52,264 nt of DNA from an uncultured Flavonifractor sp. (GCA_944385575.1 CALWXT010000005.1:1-52264), one strand, 5' to 3'. Positions 15,160-23,690 are shown, counted from the stretch's first letter. A program made the numbers and translations. The notes: a model not told the origin generated them from the letters alone.

Positions 15160-15876
15160 TCAATTGCCGGCGGTGCGCAGCCGGTTGTCTTCCAGAACCT
15201 TCAGCGTTTCCTCGGTGGAGAGCACGTTGCAGTAGATGATGTTCATAATGCGCAGCTCATCGTCATGCAGCTTCATATCCGGAGCGGCGCAGCAATCCTC
15301 CACGCAGATGACCCGGAAGCCTGCGTCGGCCAGGCTGCGGATGGTGCCGGCAACACACTGGTCGGTAACGATACCGGTCACAACAACCGTTTCCACGCCC
15401 ATGTTGCGGATCATGGTCTCATAGTGGGTGCTGGTCAGGACGCTGTCGGTGGTCTTGTTGACGACGATTTCACCCGGAAGTGGCTTCAGCTCGTCCACCA
15501 TCTGCGCTTCCTCGGAATCCACATGGAGGAAAATGCCGTTCCAGCCGTCGCTCTTCTGCACCGCAGAGCGGTCGTCTCCTCTGGGATGCAGGCATGCGAT
15601 GCGGCCATAGGTGACATACATGTCGTGGCTGCGGAAGTAATCCAGCAGCTTGGCGGTGTTGGGGATGACGATGTCGTCCAGTCTGTCGTGGAAGGGAATC
15701 CAGCGCTCCCAGTCGCCCTGCGCCTGATAACGCAGGGACTCGCCCATGTCGCGGCAGACAAACTCTTTCTGCATATCCACCACAAGCAGCGCTGTCTTGG
15801 CGGGGTCCAGTACGATGTCCGGGATTTCGGTCATGTCCTGATAATAGAACGAAAGATATTTAGGATTCACAAACAT
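15160..15876 (-). CDS. Isochorismatase-fold cysteine amidohydrolase
   Basis: A 238-residue cysteine hydrolase with the full catalytic triad: Asp in ALLVVDMQKEF, Lys in GEIVVNKTTDSV, and Cys in VTGIVTDQCVAGTIRSLADAG, with the cis-peptide VVVTGIVTD before it. Relatives hydrolyse nicotinamide, N-carbamoyl amines, ureidoacrylate or biuret. The insert around RIACLHPRGDDRSAVQKSDGW differs from isochorismatase and nicotinamidase, so the substrate is open. CGGAGGGAAAAGCATG sets the start. It lies 19 bases after the sensor kinase gene and before the permease, which suggests uptake and deamidation of a nitrogen source. Confidence 0.9.
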   Translation of the reverse strand: MFVNPKYLSFYYQDMTEIPDIVLDPAKTALLVVDMQKEFVCRDMGESLRYQAQGDWERWIPFHDRLDDIVIPNTAKLLDYFRSHDMYVTYGRIACLHPRGDDRSAVQKSDGWNGIFLHVDSEEAQMVDELKPLPGEIVVNKTTDSVLTSTHYETMIRNMGVETVVVTGIVTDQCVAGTIRSLADAGFRVICVEDCCAAPDMKLHDDELRIMNIIYCNVLSTEETLKVLEDNRLRTAGN

Positions 15877-15895
15877 GCTTTTCCCTCCGATTTTG

Positions 15896-18241
15896 TTATG
15901 ATTCTATAGGTAACGTCACGATCACCGAGGTTCCAACGTCTTTTTGGCTGGAAATCTGAATCTCTCCTTTCATTTTTTCTACAAACCGCTTGGTGATCCA
16001 CAGTCCTAACCCTGTGCTGTGCCGGTCATTGCTGTAAGTAACGAATGGCTCAAAGATGTGTTCCAGACGCTCCGGGGATATACCAATGCCGTCATCCTCC
16101 ACCCGTATTTCCAGGAACGAGCCATGATCCCTCTGGATGATGCGTGCCGACAGGTAGAGATTGCCGCCCTGGGGAAGGGCGTGGAGTGCATTGGTAACTA
16201 GGTTCAGCATCACCTGCCGGATGGGCCCGGCCATTACGGTGTAATAGAGAGGCTCCTGTGGGACCTGGGTGTGGATGCAGACATGCATCCGGTCGCTCTC
16301 TTTCCGGGCGATGAACACGATCTGTTCAATGAGAGACGGGATATCGACCTGACTGATTTCCAGCTGGGAGCCTCGGGCGAAGCTGAGCAGGTTGGTGATG
16401 ATTTTTTCTGCCTCCAGCAGGGTGGCGGAAATCAGATCCAGCTGCCCGTGAAGCTTTGGCATGTCCAGCCCCTTGGTATAGCTGTCCAGCAGGTACAGCG
16501 AGCCTTTGATGGTGGCAAAGGGGGTCTTCAGCTCATGTGCGATAGAGGCGGAGAGCTGACCGATATTTGCCAGCTTTTCCTTGTCCGCCAACTCCCGCTC
16601 CATGCAGACCCGTTCTGTGATGTCCTGTCCATAAAGGATGATTTCATCTGCGTCTGCATCGTCTTCGGACACAGGGTAACAGGTGAATTCATACAGACGG
16701 TTGCTGACGGTCAGCGTGGCCGGGCGGGGCGTGTGGCTGCCGGCCAGTTCTGAAAACGGCAGGTCCTCAAAAAACGGCGTGCCGTCTATCTGAAGCTGTT
16801 CCAGCTTCTGCCCCGACAGGGCGCTTGGCGTGCTTTGGAACCACCTGGCGCCCTCAGCATTGATCGCCAGGACCGTGTGCTGTGTGTCCATGATCATCAG
16901 CAGGCCGCCAATGCTGTTCAGCATGGTTTCGATTTCCTTGTGTTTGCGCAGCAGCTCGGAGGTCCGGTGATTGATGCTGGTGCTCATAAAGTTGAACGCG
17001 TGGGAAAGCTGCTGCATTTCCTGATGATGGAATGCGGTAGGGTCAGGGGCAAAGTCGCCGGCGGAGATTTTTTCCGCCCGCCTGACCAGATGCTGCATGG
17101 GGCCCGAGTAATAGCGCAGAAAGAAGATGGCGAAAAACACGGTGATCAGGACGGAGCAGAGGATCAGCATTCCGATGGCGCCTGCGCTGAACGGGTACAT
17201 GGCAATGAATTCGCTTTGGCTGACCTCGATAAACATAATCCAGGACAGTTCCTCGATATAGGAATATGCGATGATCTTCTTGTCAGGCCCTGAGGAATAT
17301 TTCACGATCCCCTCATGCTGCTGGCTCTCCAGGATGTCAGACATGGCAGCTTTGTAGGCGGGGGAGAGGGAGTCGGCCTGCAAAATGCTGGTAACAAACA
17401 TTTCGCCGCGCTGTTCTGCCGTGGGCTGCACATCCGGATGAGAGATGATGGCGCCGTCCTTTTGCAGCAGATAGGCGATGCCGGATGCGCCCAGACGGAA
17501 GTCGGACAGGAATTCATTCTGCAAGGTTTCCAGATTGACGTCCAACGTAATAAACCCTACGATCACATCGTCTTGTACCACCGGATAGATACAGGTGATG
17601 ACCCAGCCGGTACCCATCAGATCCAGATAAGGATCGGACCAGAGAGGGGCGTTGGAGCGGTTGCTCTGCAGAGCGGCCTGATAGAACGGGTCGTTTTTTT
17701 GAAGGTGGTCAGGCGCATAGTATTTCTGCATGTCTGCATAGGGAAAGACGCGCAGAAACCCGCTGTCCATGGGCAGCGCGATCCAGGATACCAGGGGGAT
17801 GTTCTGATGGATCCGGCGAAAATGGGCGTCCAGAGCCTCGGTTGCCATGGTCACAGAGGCGGTTTCGGAATCAAAGGGGAGAAGGTTGGGATAGAACACG
17901 GAGGAATAGGCCTCGCCGTCCTGGGGCGCCTCACGGGTCAGAACGCCTTCCGGGGAGAAATAATAGTCGTCGGAGAGGGGCATATCCTCCGCCAGCTGCA
18001 GATAGTGCTCCGTCCACAGCGCCAGGTTTTCAGCCTCAGCCTCTATTTGCTGCATCGTCAGAGAAATAAGCTGTGCCTTTTCCTTTACAATTTCCATCAG
18101 GCTGTCATCGATGTTCTGGGAAGCCGTAGACCGGTTTTCCTGGAAGACAAACAGGCTGAAAATCAGGATGGAAACGATGTGGAACAGAATAAACAGGGAA
18201 AGGATCTGCCGGACAAAGGATTTGCGTGAACAAAGATCCAT
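15896..18241 (-). CDS. Membrane sensor histidine kinase: dCache-HAMP-PAS-HisKA-HATPase
   Basis: A 781-residue kinase. TM1 is at about 12-34. An extracytoplasmic double-Cache domain of about 320 residues follows, which in this family binds amino acids, amines or carboxylates. TM2 (IGMLILCSVLITVFFAIFFL), a HAMP linker (MQHLVRRAEKISAGDFA) and a PAS domain (IETMLNSIGGLLMIMDTQHT) come next. The phosphoacceptor is His in SASIAHELKTPFATIKG. The ATPase has NLVTNALHAL (N box), VEDDGIGISPERL (G1) and STGLGLWITK (G2). It is the NtrB-like partner of the regulator encoded upstream. A sigma-54-like promoter precedes it, suggesting positive feedback. Confidence 0.93.
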   Translation of the reverse strand: MDLCSRKSFVRQILSLFILFHIVSILIFSLFVFQENRSTASQNIDDSLMEIVKEKAQLISLTMQQIEAEAENLALWTEHYLQLAEDMPLSDDYYFSPEGVLTREAPQDGEAYSSVFYPNLLPFDSETASVTMATEALDAHFRRIHQNIPLVSWIALPMDSGFLRVFPYADMQKYYAPDHLQKNDPFYQAALQSNRSNAPLWSDPYLDLMGTGWVITCIYPVVQDDVIVGFITLDVNLETLQNEFLSDFRLGASGIAYLLQKDGAIISHPDVQPTAEQRGEMFVTSILQADSLSPAYKAAMSDILESQQHEGIVKYSSGPDKKIIAYSYIEELSWIMFIEVSQSEFIAMYPFSAGAIGMLILCSVLITVFFAIFFLRYYSGPMQHLVRRAEKISAGDFAPDPTAFHHQEMQQLSHAFNFMSTSINHRTSELLRKHKEIETMLNSIGGLLMIMDTQHTVLAINAEGARWFQSTPSALSGQKLEQLQIDGTPFFEDLPFSELAGSHTPRPATLTVSNRLYEFTCYPVSEDDADADEIILYGQDITERVCMERELADKEKLANIGQLSASIAHELKTPFATIKGSLYLLDSYTKGLDMPKLHGQLDLISATLLEAEKIITNLLSFARGSQLEISQVDIPSLIEQIVFIARKESDRMHVCIHTQVPQEPLYYTVMAGPIRQVMLNLVTNALHALPQGGNLYLSARIIQRDHGSFLEIRVEDDGIGISPERLEHIFEPFVTYSNDRHSTGLGLWITKRFVEKMKGEIQISSQKDVGTSVIVTLPIES

Positions 18242-18295
18242 ATAGAGTCAGCTCCTGTGCAGGCGGCGCTTGTATGGCCGTCATTATAATAGTGA

Positions 18296-18310
18296 GCAAA
18301 ATTGATGCCG
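18296..18310 (-). promoter_or_regulatory. Candidate sigma-54 (-24/-12) promoter before the sensor kinase
   Basis: Minus strand CGGCAT, five bases, TTGC, compared with the consensus TGGCAC-N5-TTGC; GG and GC are exactly 10 bases apart. It lies about 55 bases before the kinase start. Inverted AAAAGGTG half-sites at about 18326-18333 and 18388-18395 could be enhancer sites for the NtrC-type protein. A TATAAT lies just downstream, so a sigma-70 promoter is an alternative. Confidence 0.45.
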
Positions 18311-18345
18311 AGTTTGCCAGACATGAAAAAGGTGCAAAAATCAAG

Positions 18346-18379
18346 AAAAGGCGGGTTGCAGATGCAACCCGCCTTTTTG
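18346..18379 (-). terminator. Terminator after the NtrC-type regulator gene
   Basis: AAAAGGCGGGTTGCA pairs with TGCAACCCGCCTTTT around a short loop, with T-runs on both sides. It separates the regulator gene from the kinase-hydrolase-permease unit, supporting separate promoters. Confidence 0.8.
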
Positions 18380-18418
18380 TCAAGTGTCACCTTTTGTGGC
18401 TGTGCTGTATAAAAAATG

Positions 18419-19783
18419 TTACAGTGGCTTCAGCTGATACTGCTTGATTTTCAGCTGCAGCGTCTTTCTTGAAATGCCCAGCAGCTGAGCTGTGCGGGAA
18501 ATGTTCCAGTGCTGCTCCTCCAGGCGCTTGGCAAGGAACGAGGCCTGAAACTGGTCATCGGCATCCCGCAGGGTGCCGGATGGTTCTTCTGCCGGTTTGC
18601 CGCAGTCTTCGCCCAGCCTGGTCCGGATGGCGTCTGCATCCACACAGCCGCCCCGGGCAAAGACCATGAGCCGTTCGCAGAGGTTTTTGACTTCCCGCAC
18701 ATTTCCGGGCCAGGAATACTGCTGCAGCAGTTCCATGGCTGCGGGAAGAAGCTCGACGGGCTTTTTGTTCATTTCCTGGGCATAGAAGGTCAAAAAGTGC
18801 TGTACCAGATCCGGAATATCCTCCGGATGCTCCCGCAGGGGACTGGTTATCAGGCGTATGACATTCAGCCGGTAGTACAGGTCTTCACGGAAGGAACCGG
18901 CGGAGATTTCCTCTTTCAGGTCTTTGTTTGTGGCGCAGATCAGGCGGAAATCGCTGTATATGGATTTGGTGCTGCCCACCCGGGCAAAGCACTTTTCCTG
19001 TAAAACACGCAGAAGCTTGTGCTGCAGATGCAGCGGCAGGTCCCCGATTTCATCCAGAAACAGCGTGCCCCCGCTGCTGAGCTCAAAATATCCGATTTTC
19101 CGTGCTGTGGCCCCGGTAAATGCCCCTTTCTCATAGCCGAACAGCTCACTTTCCAGCAGAGATTCGCTCAGCGCCCCGCAGTTGACTTTAACGAGCGGGC
19201 CTTTGCACCGGGGACTGGCGCTGTGGATCATATCCACGATCACTTCTTTTCCTGTGCCGCTCTCGCCGGTGATGAGCACGGAGGAAGAAGCGGGTGCAAT
19301 CTGCTGGATATCTTCGATCATGTTCCGGATATAGCTGCTGTGTCCCACCAGGGTCGGGGAAGTGTCCCGATGGGAGAGTTTGCTGCGCAGGCTGGTGTTT
19401 TCCGAGCTGAGGCGGTAAAACTCCTCCGCCCGTCGTATGTTGTGCAGCAGTGTCTCGATCTCTACCGGCTTTACCATGTAGGTGAAGGCGCCAAGTTCCA
19501 TAGCCTCCACGGCATTTGAGATCGAGCCCTCTCCGGTCAGTACCAGCACCATCATGTGGGGATAGTCGTGTCTTAAATGGCGGAGCAGCTCAATGCCGTT
19601 CATTTCCGGCATCAGCATATCAATCACAACAATTTCAAAAAATTCCTTTTGGAGCAGGTCCAGGCACGCCTGACCTGAGGTGGCTGTCTGCACTGTGTGG
19701 CCGTTGGTTTCAAGAATTTCCGAATACACGCAGAGGAAACTGGCGTCATCGTCTACCAGCAGGATCTGGCTCATCGACATCAC
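18419..19783 (-). CDS. NtrC-family sigma-54-dependent response regulator
   Basis: A 454-residue regulator with a receiver domain (acidic pocket DDD at 11-13, phosphoacceptor Asp55 in VVIDMLMPEMNG, Lys in YMVKPVE). The AAA+ domain has Walker A GESGTGKE, the sigma-54-contacting GAFTGA loop and Walker B GGTLFLDEIGDLP. The Fis-type HTH is NISRTAQLLGISRKTLQLKI. The intact GAFTGA shows that it activates sigma-54 promoters. It sits directly upstream of the sensor kinase in the same direction, separated by a terminator and a candidate -24/-12 promoter. It most likely controls the kinase-amidohydrolase-permease unit. Confidence 0.95.
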   Translation of the reverse strand: MMSMSQILLVDDDASFLCVYSEILETNGHTVQTATSGQACLDLLQKEFFEIVVIDMLMPEMNGIELLRHLRHDYPHMMVLVLTGEGSISNAVEAMELGAFTYMVKPVEIETLLHNIRRAEEFYRLSSENTSLRSKLSHRDTSPTLVGHSSYIRNMIEDIQQIAPASSSVLITGESGTGKEVIVDMIHSASPRCKGPLVKVNCGALSESLLESELFGYEKGAFTGATARKIGYFELSSGGTLFLDEIGDLPLHLQHKLLRVLQEKCFARVGSTKSIYSDFRLICATNKDLKEEISAGSFREDLYYRLNVIRLITSPLREHPEDIPDLVQHFLTFYAQEMNKKPVELLPAAMELLQQYSWPGNVREVKNLCERLMVFARGGCVDADAIRTRLGEDCGKPAEEPSGTLRDADDQFQASFLAKRLEEQHWNISRTAQLLGISRKTLQLKIKQYQLKPL

Positions 19784-19830
19784 TCGCTTTTCTTTACCTG
19801 GGATTCCGGTGCCATGATGGGTCTTTTAAA

Positions 19831-19860
19831 AGGATAGCAGATGGGGTTCTGACATGTCAA
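19831..19860 (-). promoter_or_regulatory. Sigma-70 type promoter of the NtrC-type gene
   Basis: Minus strand TTGACA (complement of 19855-19860), 18-base spacer, TATCCT (19831-19836), about 48 bases before the start codon. Confidence 0.6.
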
Positions 19861-19898
19861 TCTCATAGCGTAACTGCTTGGCGGAATGTATTTGAGGA

Positions 19899-20330
19899 TC
19901 AGATTTCCTCCATGTGGATGCTGAAACAGTCTGCATACGGGGAGATGACGCTGGAAACAAAAGAAATATCGTCGCTTGATGCTCCGTCAATATAGAGCTC
20001 CGTGCCGTAGTGCTCACTCCAAAAATGGAGAGATGCGTGCTGTGTATGAATTGTAAAATACCTCGTTGCCTGCTGGAACAGGCCTTTTTCCAGTTGCCCT
20101 TCTGCCAGCAGTTCTTCAAGCAATCCAGGTGTAACAGTGCCTTTGACCGAGATCTCAAATCCGTCTTCCGCGGCAGTTCCGTACAGGGATGCCTGCCGAA
20201 TGATCTCAGATTCTTCTTTCCAGCATCGAATCTCCAATGGATCGCCGGTTTTCACAAAATGCCGGACAAGCTTCTTCCACCAGTCCGACGGGACGGAGTC
20301 ATCTGTTACCTGTAATTGAATCAATGCCAT
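19899..20330 (-). CDS. Hypothetical protein, 143 residues
   Basis: Acidic soluble protein, MALIQLQVTDDSVPSDWWKK at the N-terminus. TTGAGGGGACTTTTATG gives the start. It alternates strands and helices (DPLEIRCWKEESEIIRQAS, FEISVKGTVTPGLLEELLAE, YFTIHTQHASLHFWSEHYG), ending in SIHMEEI. I recognise no family. It is divergent from the DUF2200 gene and upstream of the NtrC-type gene on the same strand, but is probably transcribed separately because a promoter follows it. Confidence 0.7.
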   Translation of the reverse strand: MALIQLQVTDDSVPSDWWKKLVRHFVKTGDPLEIRCWKEESEIIRQASLYGTAAEDGFEISVKGTVTPGLLEELLAEGQLEKGLFQQATRYFTIHTQHASLHFWSEHYGTELYIDGASSDDISFVSSVISPYADCFSIHMEEI

Positions 20331-20455
20331 AAAAGTCCCCTCAAGCGGTATAATCCGAAATCAAGAAATACTTGCCGGATTTAGAAGTAATTAGTATACT
20401 GAAATGAGATGTCGCGACAGTTCGATGATTTTAATGAAGCAAGGAGAAAAGAGGT

Positions 20456-20806
20456 ATGCCGCGTATGGATGTGACACAGATGCCTTTTGCGAAGCTGTAC
20501 CCGCTCTTGGTGAACAAGGCCGTCAAAAAGGGACGGAGCCGCCAGGAAGTGGATCAGGTGACAGCCTGGCTTACTGGATATACTCCGGAAGACATTGCCC
20601 GTTTGGAACAGTCCGATATCAGCTGCGGCGACTTTTTTCAAAACGCGCCTGACATGAATCCCAACCGCGCCTTGATTACAGGCAAGGTGTGCGGTGTCCG
20701 TGTGGAGGAGATCGAAGATCCCCTGATGCGGGAAATCCGCTACCTGGACAAGCTGGTGGATGAGCTGGCCAAAGGAAAGGCCATGGAGCAGATTCTGAGG
20801 AAATGA
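20456..20806 (+). CDS. DUF2200 family protein
   Basis: A 116-residue protein matching DUF2200 in length and pattern: an N-terminal MDVTQMPFAKLYPLLVNKAVKKGRS-type region, ...VDQVTAWLTGYTPEDIARL, the GDFFQNAPDMNPNRALITG block and a C-terminal DPLMREIRYLDKLVDELAKG helix. AAGGAGAAAAGAGGTATG sets the start. Family function is unknown; it is a stand-alone gene here, convergent with the DUF5714 gene (2-base gap). Confidence 0.85.
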   Translation: MPRMDVTQMPFAKLYPLLVNKAVKKGRSRQEVDQVTAWLTGYTPEDIARLEQSDISCGDFFQNAPDMNPNRALITGKVCGVRVEEIEDPLMREIRYLDKLVDELAKGKAMEQILRK

Positions 20807-20808
20807 GG

Positions 20809-21543
20809 TTACCGCACTCCGGCGGCTTTTTTACCGGCAGCCTGTGAGAAGGGGCAGCGGTTGCCGATGCACTGCCCGTTCCGGCTGCTGTAGGTGCAAA
20901 CGGGAATGGTCCGTTGCATTTCCACGCCCAGATGCTCCCTGGCAAAGTCCACGGCGGCGAGAACAGCCAGGAAAGAGTCCCGCTTGCAGCAGCGCGGGCC
21001 GCCTGCCTTGCCGATGCTGTCCAGTGCCCGGGCGGTCATCTGATTGCTCAGGCCCCAGGGCTCCTGCGCCAGGGGAGTGGACTGGGTGGCAATGGCCAGG
21101 AACTGCCCGGCGCTGATCCCGGCTCCGCAGGCGCCCCAAAAACCGCAGGCCCCGCCGGGAACGGCTTTGCCCCGGCTGTATATCTCACGCAGCGCTTTTT
21201 CCAGGTCCAGGGAACCTCCGGCATTTTTATAGGCGGTGAGCAGGGCTGCCCCCACCATCACATGGTGCTCAGGTCCGTGCATGTGGCAGAAGGGGAGATC
21301 CATCATGCGCCGGATGATGGCCACCGGGTCAGTGGATGTCTCGGAGAGGCACAGGCCAAAGATACTATCCATGCCCTGGGTGTGGCAGTCGCTGCATACA
21401 TAGTGCCCGTTCACACAGCGGGTTTTGCTGGCTTCCTGCCTGTGGCAGATGGCGCACTCCATGATCTCGTCCTGGGTCAGATATTCCAGGGGCGCCTTAC
21501 AAATCAGACATTCTTCCGTTTTCAAGTCTTGTTTTCCTCCCAT
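20809..21543 (-). CDS. DUF5714 cysteine-rich protein
   Basis: A 244-residue protein. The N-terminal zinc-ribbon-like part has CxxC pairs (ECLICKAPL, ECAICHRQ, CVNGHYVCSDCH); the core has FCHMHGPEHHVMVGAALL and GGACGFWGACGAGISAGQF, and the end has CIGNRCPF. In other genomes DUF5714 can be fused to methyltransferases, but the role is undefined. The many paired Cys/His residues point to metal or Fe-S binding. It is the last gene of the nine-gene operon; its start lies 22 bases inside the DUF6933-like gene. Confidence 0.85.
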   Translation of the reverse strand: MGGKQDLKTEECLICKAPLEYLTQDEIMECAICHRQEASKTRCVNGHYVCSDCHTQGMDSIFGLCLSETSTDPVAIIRRMMDLPFCHMHGPEHHVMVGAALLTAYKNAGGSLDLEKALREIYSRGKAVPGGACGFWGACGAGISAGQFLAIATQSTPLAQEPWGLSNQMTARALDSIGKAGGPRCCKRDSFLAVLAAVDFAREHLGVEMQRTIPVCTYSSRNGQCIGNRCPFSQAAGKKAAGVR

Positions 21544-22037
21544 ATCGAGGTGATTCGTTCCAGTCCTGTTCCAAGCCCTTCAAAGCCTGCGCACCGGCTG
21601 GTGCGGGTGTTGACGGCGTGGTCCAGCAGGGGCTGTGCCTGGCAGCTGGTGTCCAAACACAGGTCCAGGGCCAGCACATCCTCCCACGCCCGGTTGAGAA
21701 AGGCCACCTCCCGGCGGCCGTGGGTGCGCGTAAACTTGGGCGCACCTGCCCGGCGCAGATAGTCTTCCGTCTTCTGCCGGGCAAACCCGGCGGCGGCCAG
21801 GCTCTCAAGCAGGCCTTCCCGGAACAGACCGGCCAGATCTGTCCACTGAATAGGCGCCACGTCAAAACGAACGAAGGTGTACCGGCTGTGGCAGTGGACA
21901 GCCAGCAGGCATTTGCGTCCCCGCAGCTCAATGACGTGCAGATCCCAGCAGAAACGCCGGTCCGGCTCTGTGCCATAGGTCGGCGTTTTTTGTTTCAGAA
22001 AACGCTGGAGGGGAAAGGTCAGTCCCAGTTCCATCAT
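21522..22037 (-). CDS. DUF6933-like protein
   Basis: A 171-residue protein with features I associate with DUF6933: an N-terminal FLKQKTPTY region, then a beta core WDLHVIELRGRKCLLAVHCHSRYTFVRFDV with the pattern L-N/R-R-K-x-L-L-V-x-S-R-Y. A helical ADLAGLFREGLLESLAAAGF segment follows, then RTHGRREVAFLNRAWEDVL. Function unknown. Its ATG overlaps the phosphoesterase stop by four bases. The family call is moderate. Confidence 0.65.
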   Translation of the reverse strand: MMELGLTFPLQRFLKQKTPTYGTEPDRRFCWDLHVIELRGRKCLLAVHCHSRYTFVRFDVAPIQWTDLAGLFREGLLESLAAAGFARQKTEDYLRRAGAPKFTRTHGRREVAFLNRAWEDVLALDLCLDTSCQAQPLLDHAVNTRTSRCAGFEGLGTGLERITSIWEENKT

Positions 22038-22492
22038 GTCGCCTCGTGGGGGATGCTGATTTTTTCTACCTGGAGGTTTCCGTCGGACAGCTCAGCCATC
22101 ATCATAGTGATCTCCTGATGAAACCGACGGGGGCCGCAGGAGCCGGGATTGAGCCAGAGAATGCCGTCCTTTTCCCCCTGCACATACTTGTGAGAGTGGC
22201 CGAATACCACCACATCCACACCGCTGAGATCTGCGGGTACCTCTTTTTTGTTGTGGACCATGTAAAAGGTCACGCCGTCCAGCGTAACCGTGAGGTCGTG
22301 GGGGATGTGTTCCGCCCACTCCTTATCGTTGTTGCCCCGGACGACGTAGAGAGGGGCGTACTGCTGCAGCTGATCCACAATGCTCTGTTTGTTGATGTCG
22401 CCGCCGTGAAGGATAACATCGGCTGTTTTGAGCCGTTCCGTTACCTCGGGCCGCAGCAGGCCGTGGGTGTCGGAGAGAATAGCCAGTTTCAT
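22034..22492 (-). CDS. YfcE/MJ0936-like metallophosphoesterase
   Basis: A 152-residue calcineurin-like phosphodiesterase with all metal ligands in place: D and H in LAILSDTHG, HGGDI, GNND, and VFGHSH, plus NPGSCGPRR near the end. Homologues hydrolyse model phosphodiesters with Mn or Ni. The substrate here is unknown. ATGA overlaps on both sides couple it to the flavodoxin and DUF6933-like genes. Confidence 0.92.
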   Translation of the reverse strand: MKLAILSDTHGLLRPEVTERLKTADVILHGGDINKQSIVDQLQQYAPLYVVRGNNDKEWAEHIPHDLTVTLDGVTFYMVHNKKEVPADLSGVDVVVFGHSHKYVQGEKDGILWLNPGSCGPRRFHQEITMMMAELSDGNLQVEKISIPHEAT

Positions 22493-22956
22493 TTCTGTAC
22501 ACCTCTGTTTTCGTGTTCCATCAGGGTCAGATAAAACCTGCGGGCGTGTTCCAAATCCTGTTCATCGGGATGTCCCTTGGCGATGCCGCCTGTCAGTTTG
22601 AAGGGCCCGAAGGTGTCGTAACCTTTGCAGCTGAATTCTCCCAGCACAGGACAGTTTTTCTCCCGGGCGATTTCCTGAACGACCTTGGCTCCGCTGCCTT
22701 TGGCCCCGCCGTAGGTGTAGACGAAGAACACCGGTTTGCCGCAAGGCAGATACTGCCGGGCAAATTCCACCACAGCCTTTTGAAACGTAAAGCCGTAGAT
22801 GCCGGAAGCGAAGCCGATGCAGTCATAGTGCTCTAACCGGACGGCCTGCCGGGTGGTGACATCTATCAAGTCGATTTCTCCCACTTCGGCCATGGCCTCC
22901 AGGACCTTCCGAGTGTTGCCGTGATGGCGGGAATAGTAGCAGATGGCGGTTTTCAT
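22489..22956 (-). CDS. Flavodoxin-family protein (long-chain type)
   Basis: A 155-residue flavodoxin-fold protein. The FMN phosphate loop is YYSRHHGNTRKV, the 50s loop is FASGIYGFTFQKAV and the 90s loop VYTYGGAKGSGAK. Glycine and aromatic residues that hold the flavin are therefore present, but there are no cysteine clusters. The final region GGIAKGHPDEQDLEHARRF is usual in clostridial flavodoxins. It is the electron-transfer member of the nine-gene operon, 12 bases after the TIGR04076 gene. Confidence 0.88.
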   Translation of the reverse strand: MKTAICYYSRHHGNTRKVLEAMAEVGEIDLIDVTTRQAVRLEHYDCIGFASGIYGFTFQKAVVEFARQYLPCGKPVFFVYTYGGAKGSGAKVVQEIAREKNCPVLGEFSCKGYDTFGPFKLTGGIAKGHPDEQDLEHARRFYLTLMEHENRGVQK

Positions 22957-22968
22957 AGCGGCGCCTCC

Positions 22969-23283
22969 TTATTCGGCATCTTCATCCAGAGCTTCTACCA
23001 GAAAGCTCACCGGACGGAAGCCGTCATTGCAGGAGAGCATGGCGGACTTGGGATTTTTCATCCAGCCGTCGTAGAAATTCTCGCCGCCGTGGCTCAGGGC
23101 CAGGACAAAAGGGGAGAGGGTGTCCCAGGCGCTCTGGCAAAAGCCCTCCGGCTTCTTCCAGCCATTGGCGATGAAGACCTGACCCACCTCCATGCCGCAG
23201 GCATGGGAAATAGGGTTTTCATACTGCGCCATCAGGTCCGGGTATTGGGTGATGCGCATAACGGTGATCTTACATTTTTTCAT
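22969..23283 (-). CDS. TIGR04076 family protein
   Basis: A 104-residue protein from MKKCKITVMRITQYPDLMAQ, which fits the family start, so 23283 is preferred over an ATG six codons upstream. Family signs are CGMEVGQVFIANGWKKPEGFCQSAWDTLSPFVLALSHGG and the conserved NDGFRPVSF near the end. These small proteins often neighbour redox or metal enzymes; no function is established. The start overlaps the deformylase-like stop. Confidence 0.85.
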   Translation of the reverse strand: MKKCKITVMRITQYPDLMAQYENPISHACGMEVGQVFIANGWKKPEGFCQSAWDTLSPFVLALSHGGENFYDGWMKNPKSAMLSCNDGFRPVSFLVEALDEDAE

Positions 23284-23690
23284 ATGATGATACCCTCGCA
23301 ATGGTCGATCTCGTGCTGGATGATCTGAGCTGTCCAGCCGGTAAAAGTCTTCAGCCGTTCCTGAAACGCTTCATTCTGCCAGCGCACTTTAATGGATTCC
23401 CAGCGCCTGGCCGGGCGGGTCCCGGTGAGGGAGAGGCAGCCTTCCTCCGCGTCATAGGGCCCGGACTTTTTGACGATCTCCGGGTTGAACATAACCGTGT
23501 ATTTTCCCTCGTTGTCGAAGGCAATGATGCGTTTGTTCACGCCGATCATGTTGGCCGCCATGCCTACACAGCCATCCTTGTGGTGCTCCAGCGTTTCCAG
23601 CAGGTCGGCGGCGACAGGGAGATCGTCCGGTGTGGCTGGCTCCGCCTTTTGGGCCAGAAAGGCCTCGTCTTTACAAATGTCCCGAATCAT
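23280..23690 (-). CDS. Peptide deformylase-like protein lacking the motif 1 glutamine
   Basis: A 136-residue member of the deformylase fold. The metal ligands remain: Cys in EEGCLSL and both His in QHEIDH with the catalytic Glu. Motif 1, normally GxGxAAxQ, reads CVGMAANM, so the oxyanion-stabilising Gln is Met and the first Gly is Cys. A housekeeping enzyme should keep Gln, so this is probably a divergent paralogue with another substrate or reduced activity. It is coupled by ATGA to the SGNH hydrolase before it and to TIGR04076 after it. Confidence 0.88.
   Translation of the reverse strand: MIRDICKDEAFLAQKAEPATPDDLPVAADLLETLEHHKDGCVGMAANMIGVNKRIIAFDNEGKYTVMFNPEIVKKSGPYDAEEGCLSLTGTRPARRWESIKVRWQNEAFQERLKTFTGWTAQIIQHEIDHCEGIII

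Noticed and set aside
13437..15239. A 600-codon plus-strand frame opposite the permease gene
   Set aside because: It crosses a terminator and the XRE gene end and encodes Gln/His-rich sequence without hydrophobic or catalytic motifs.
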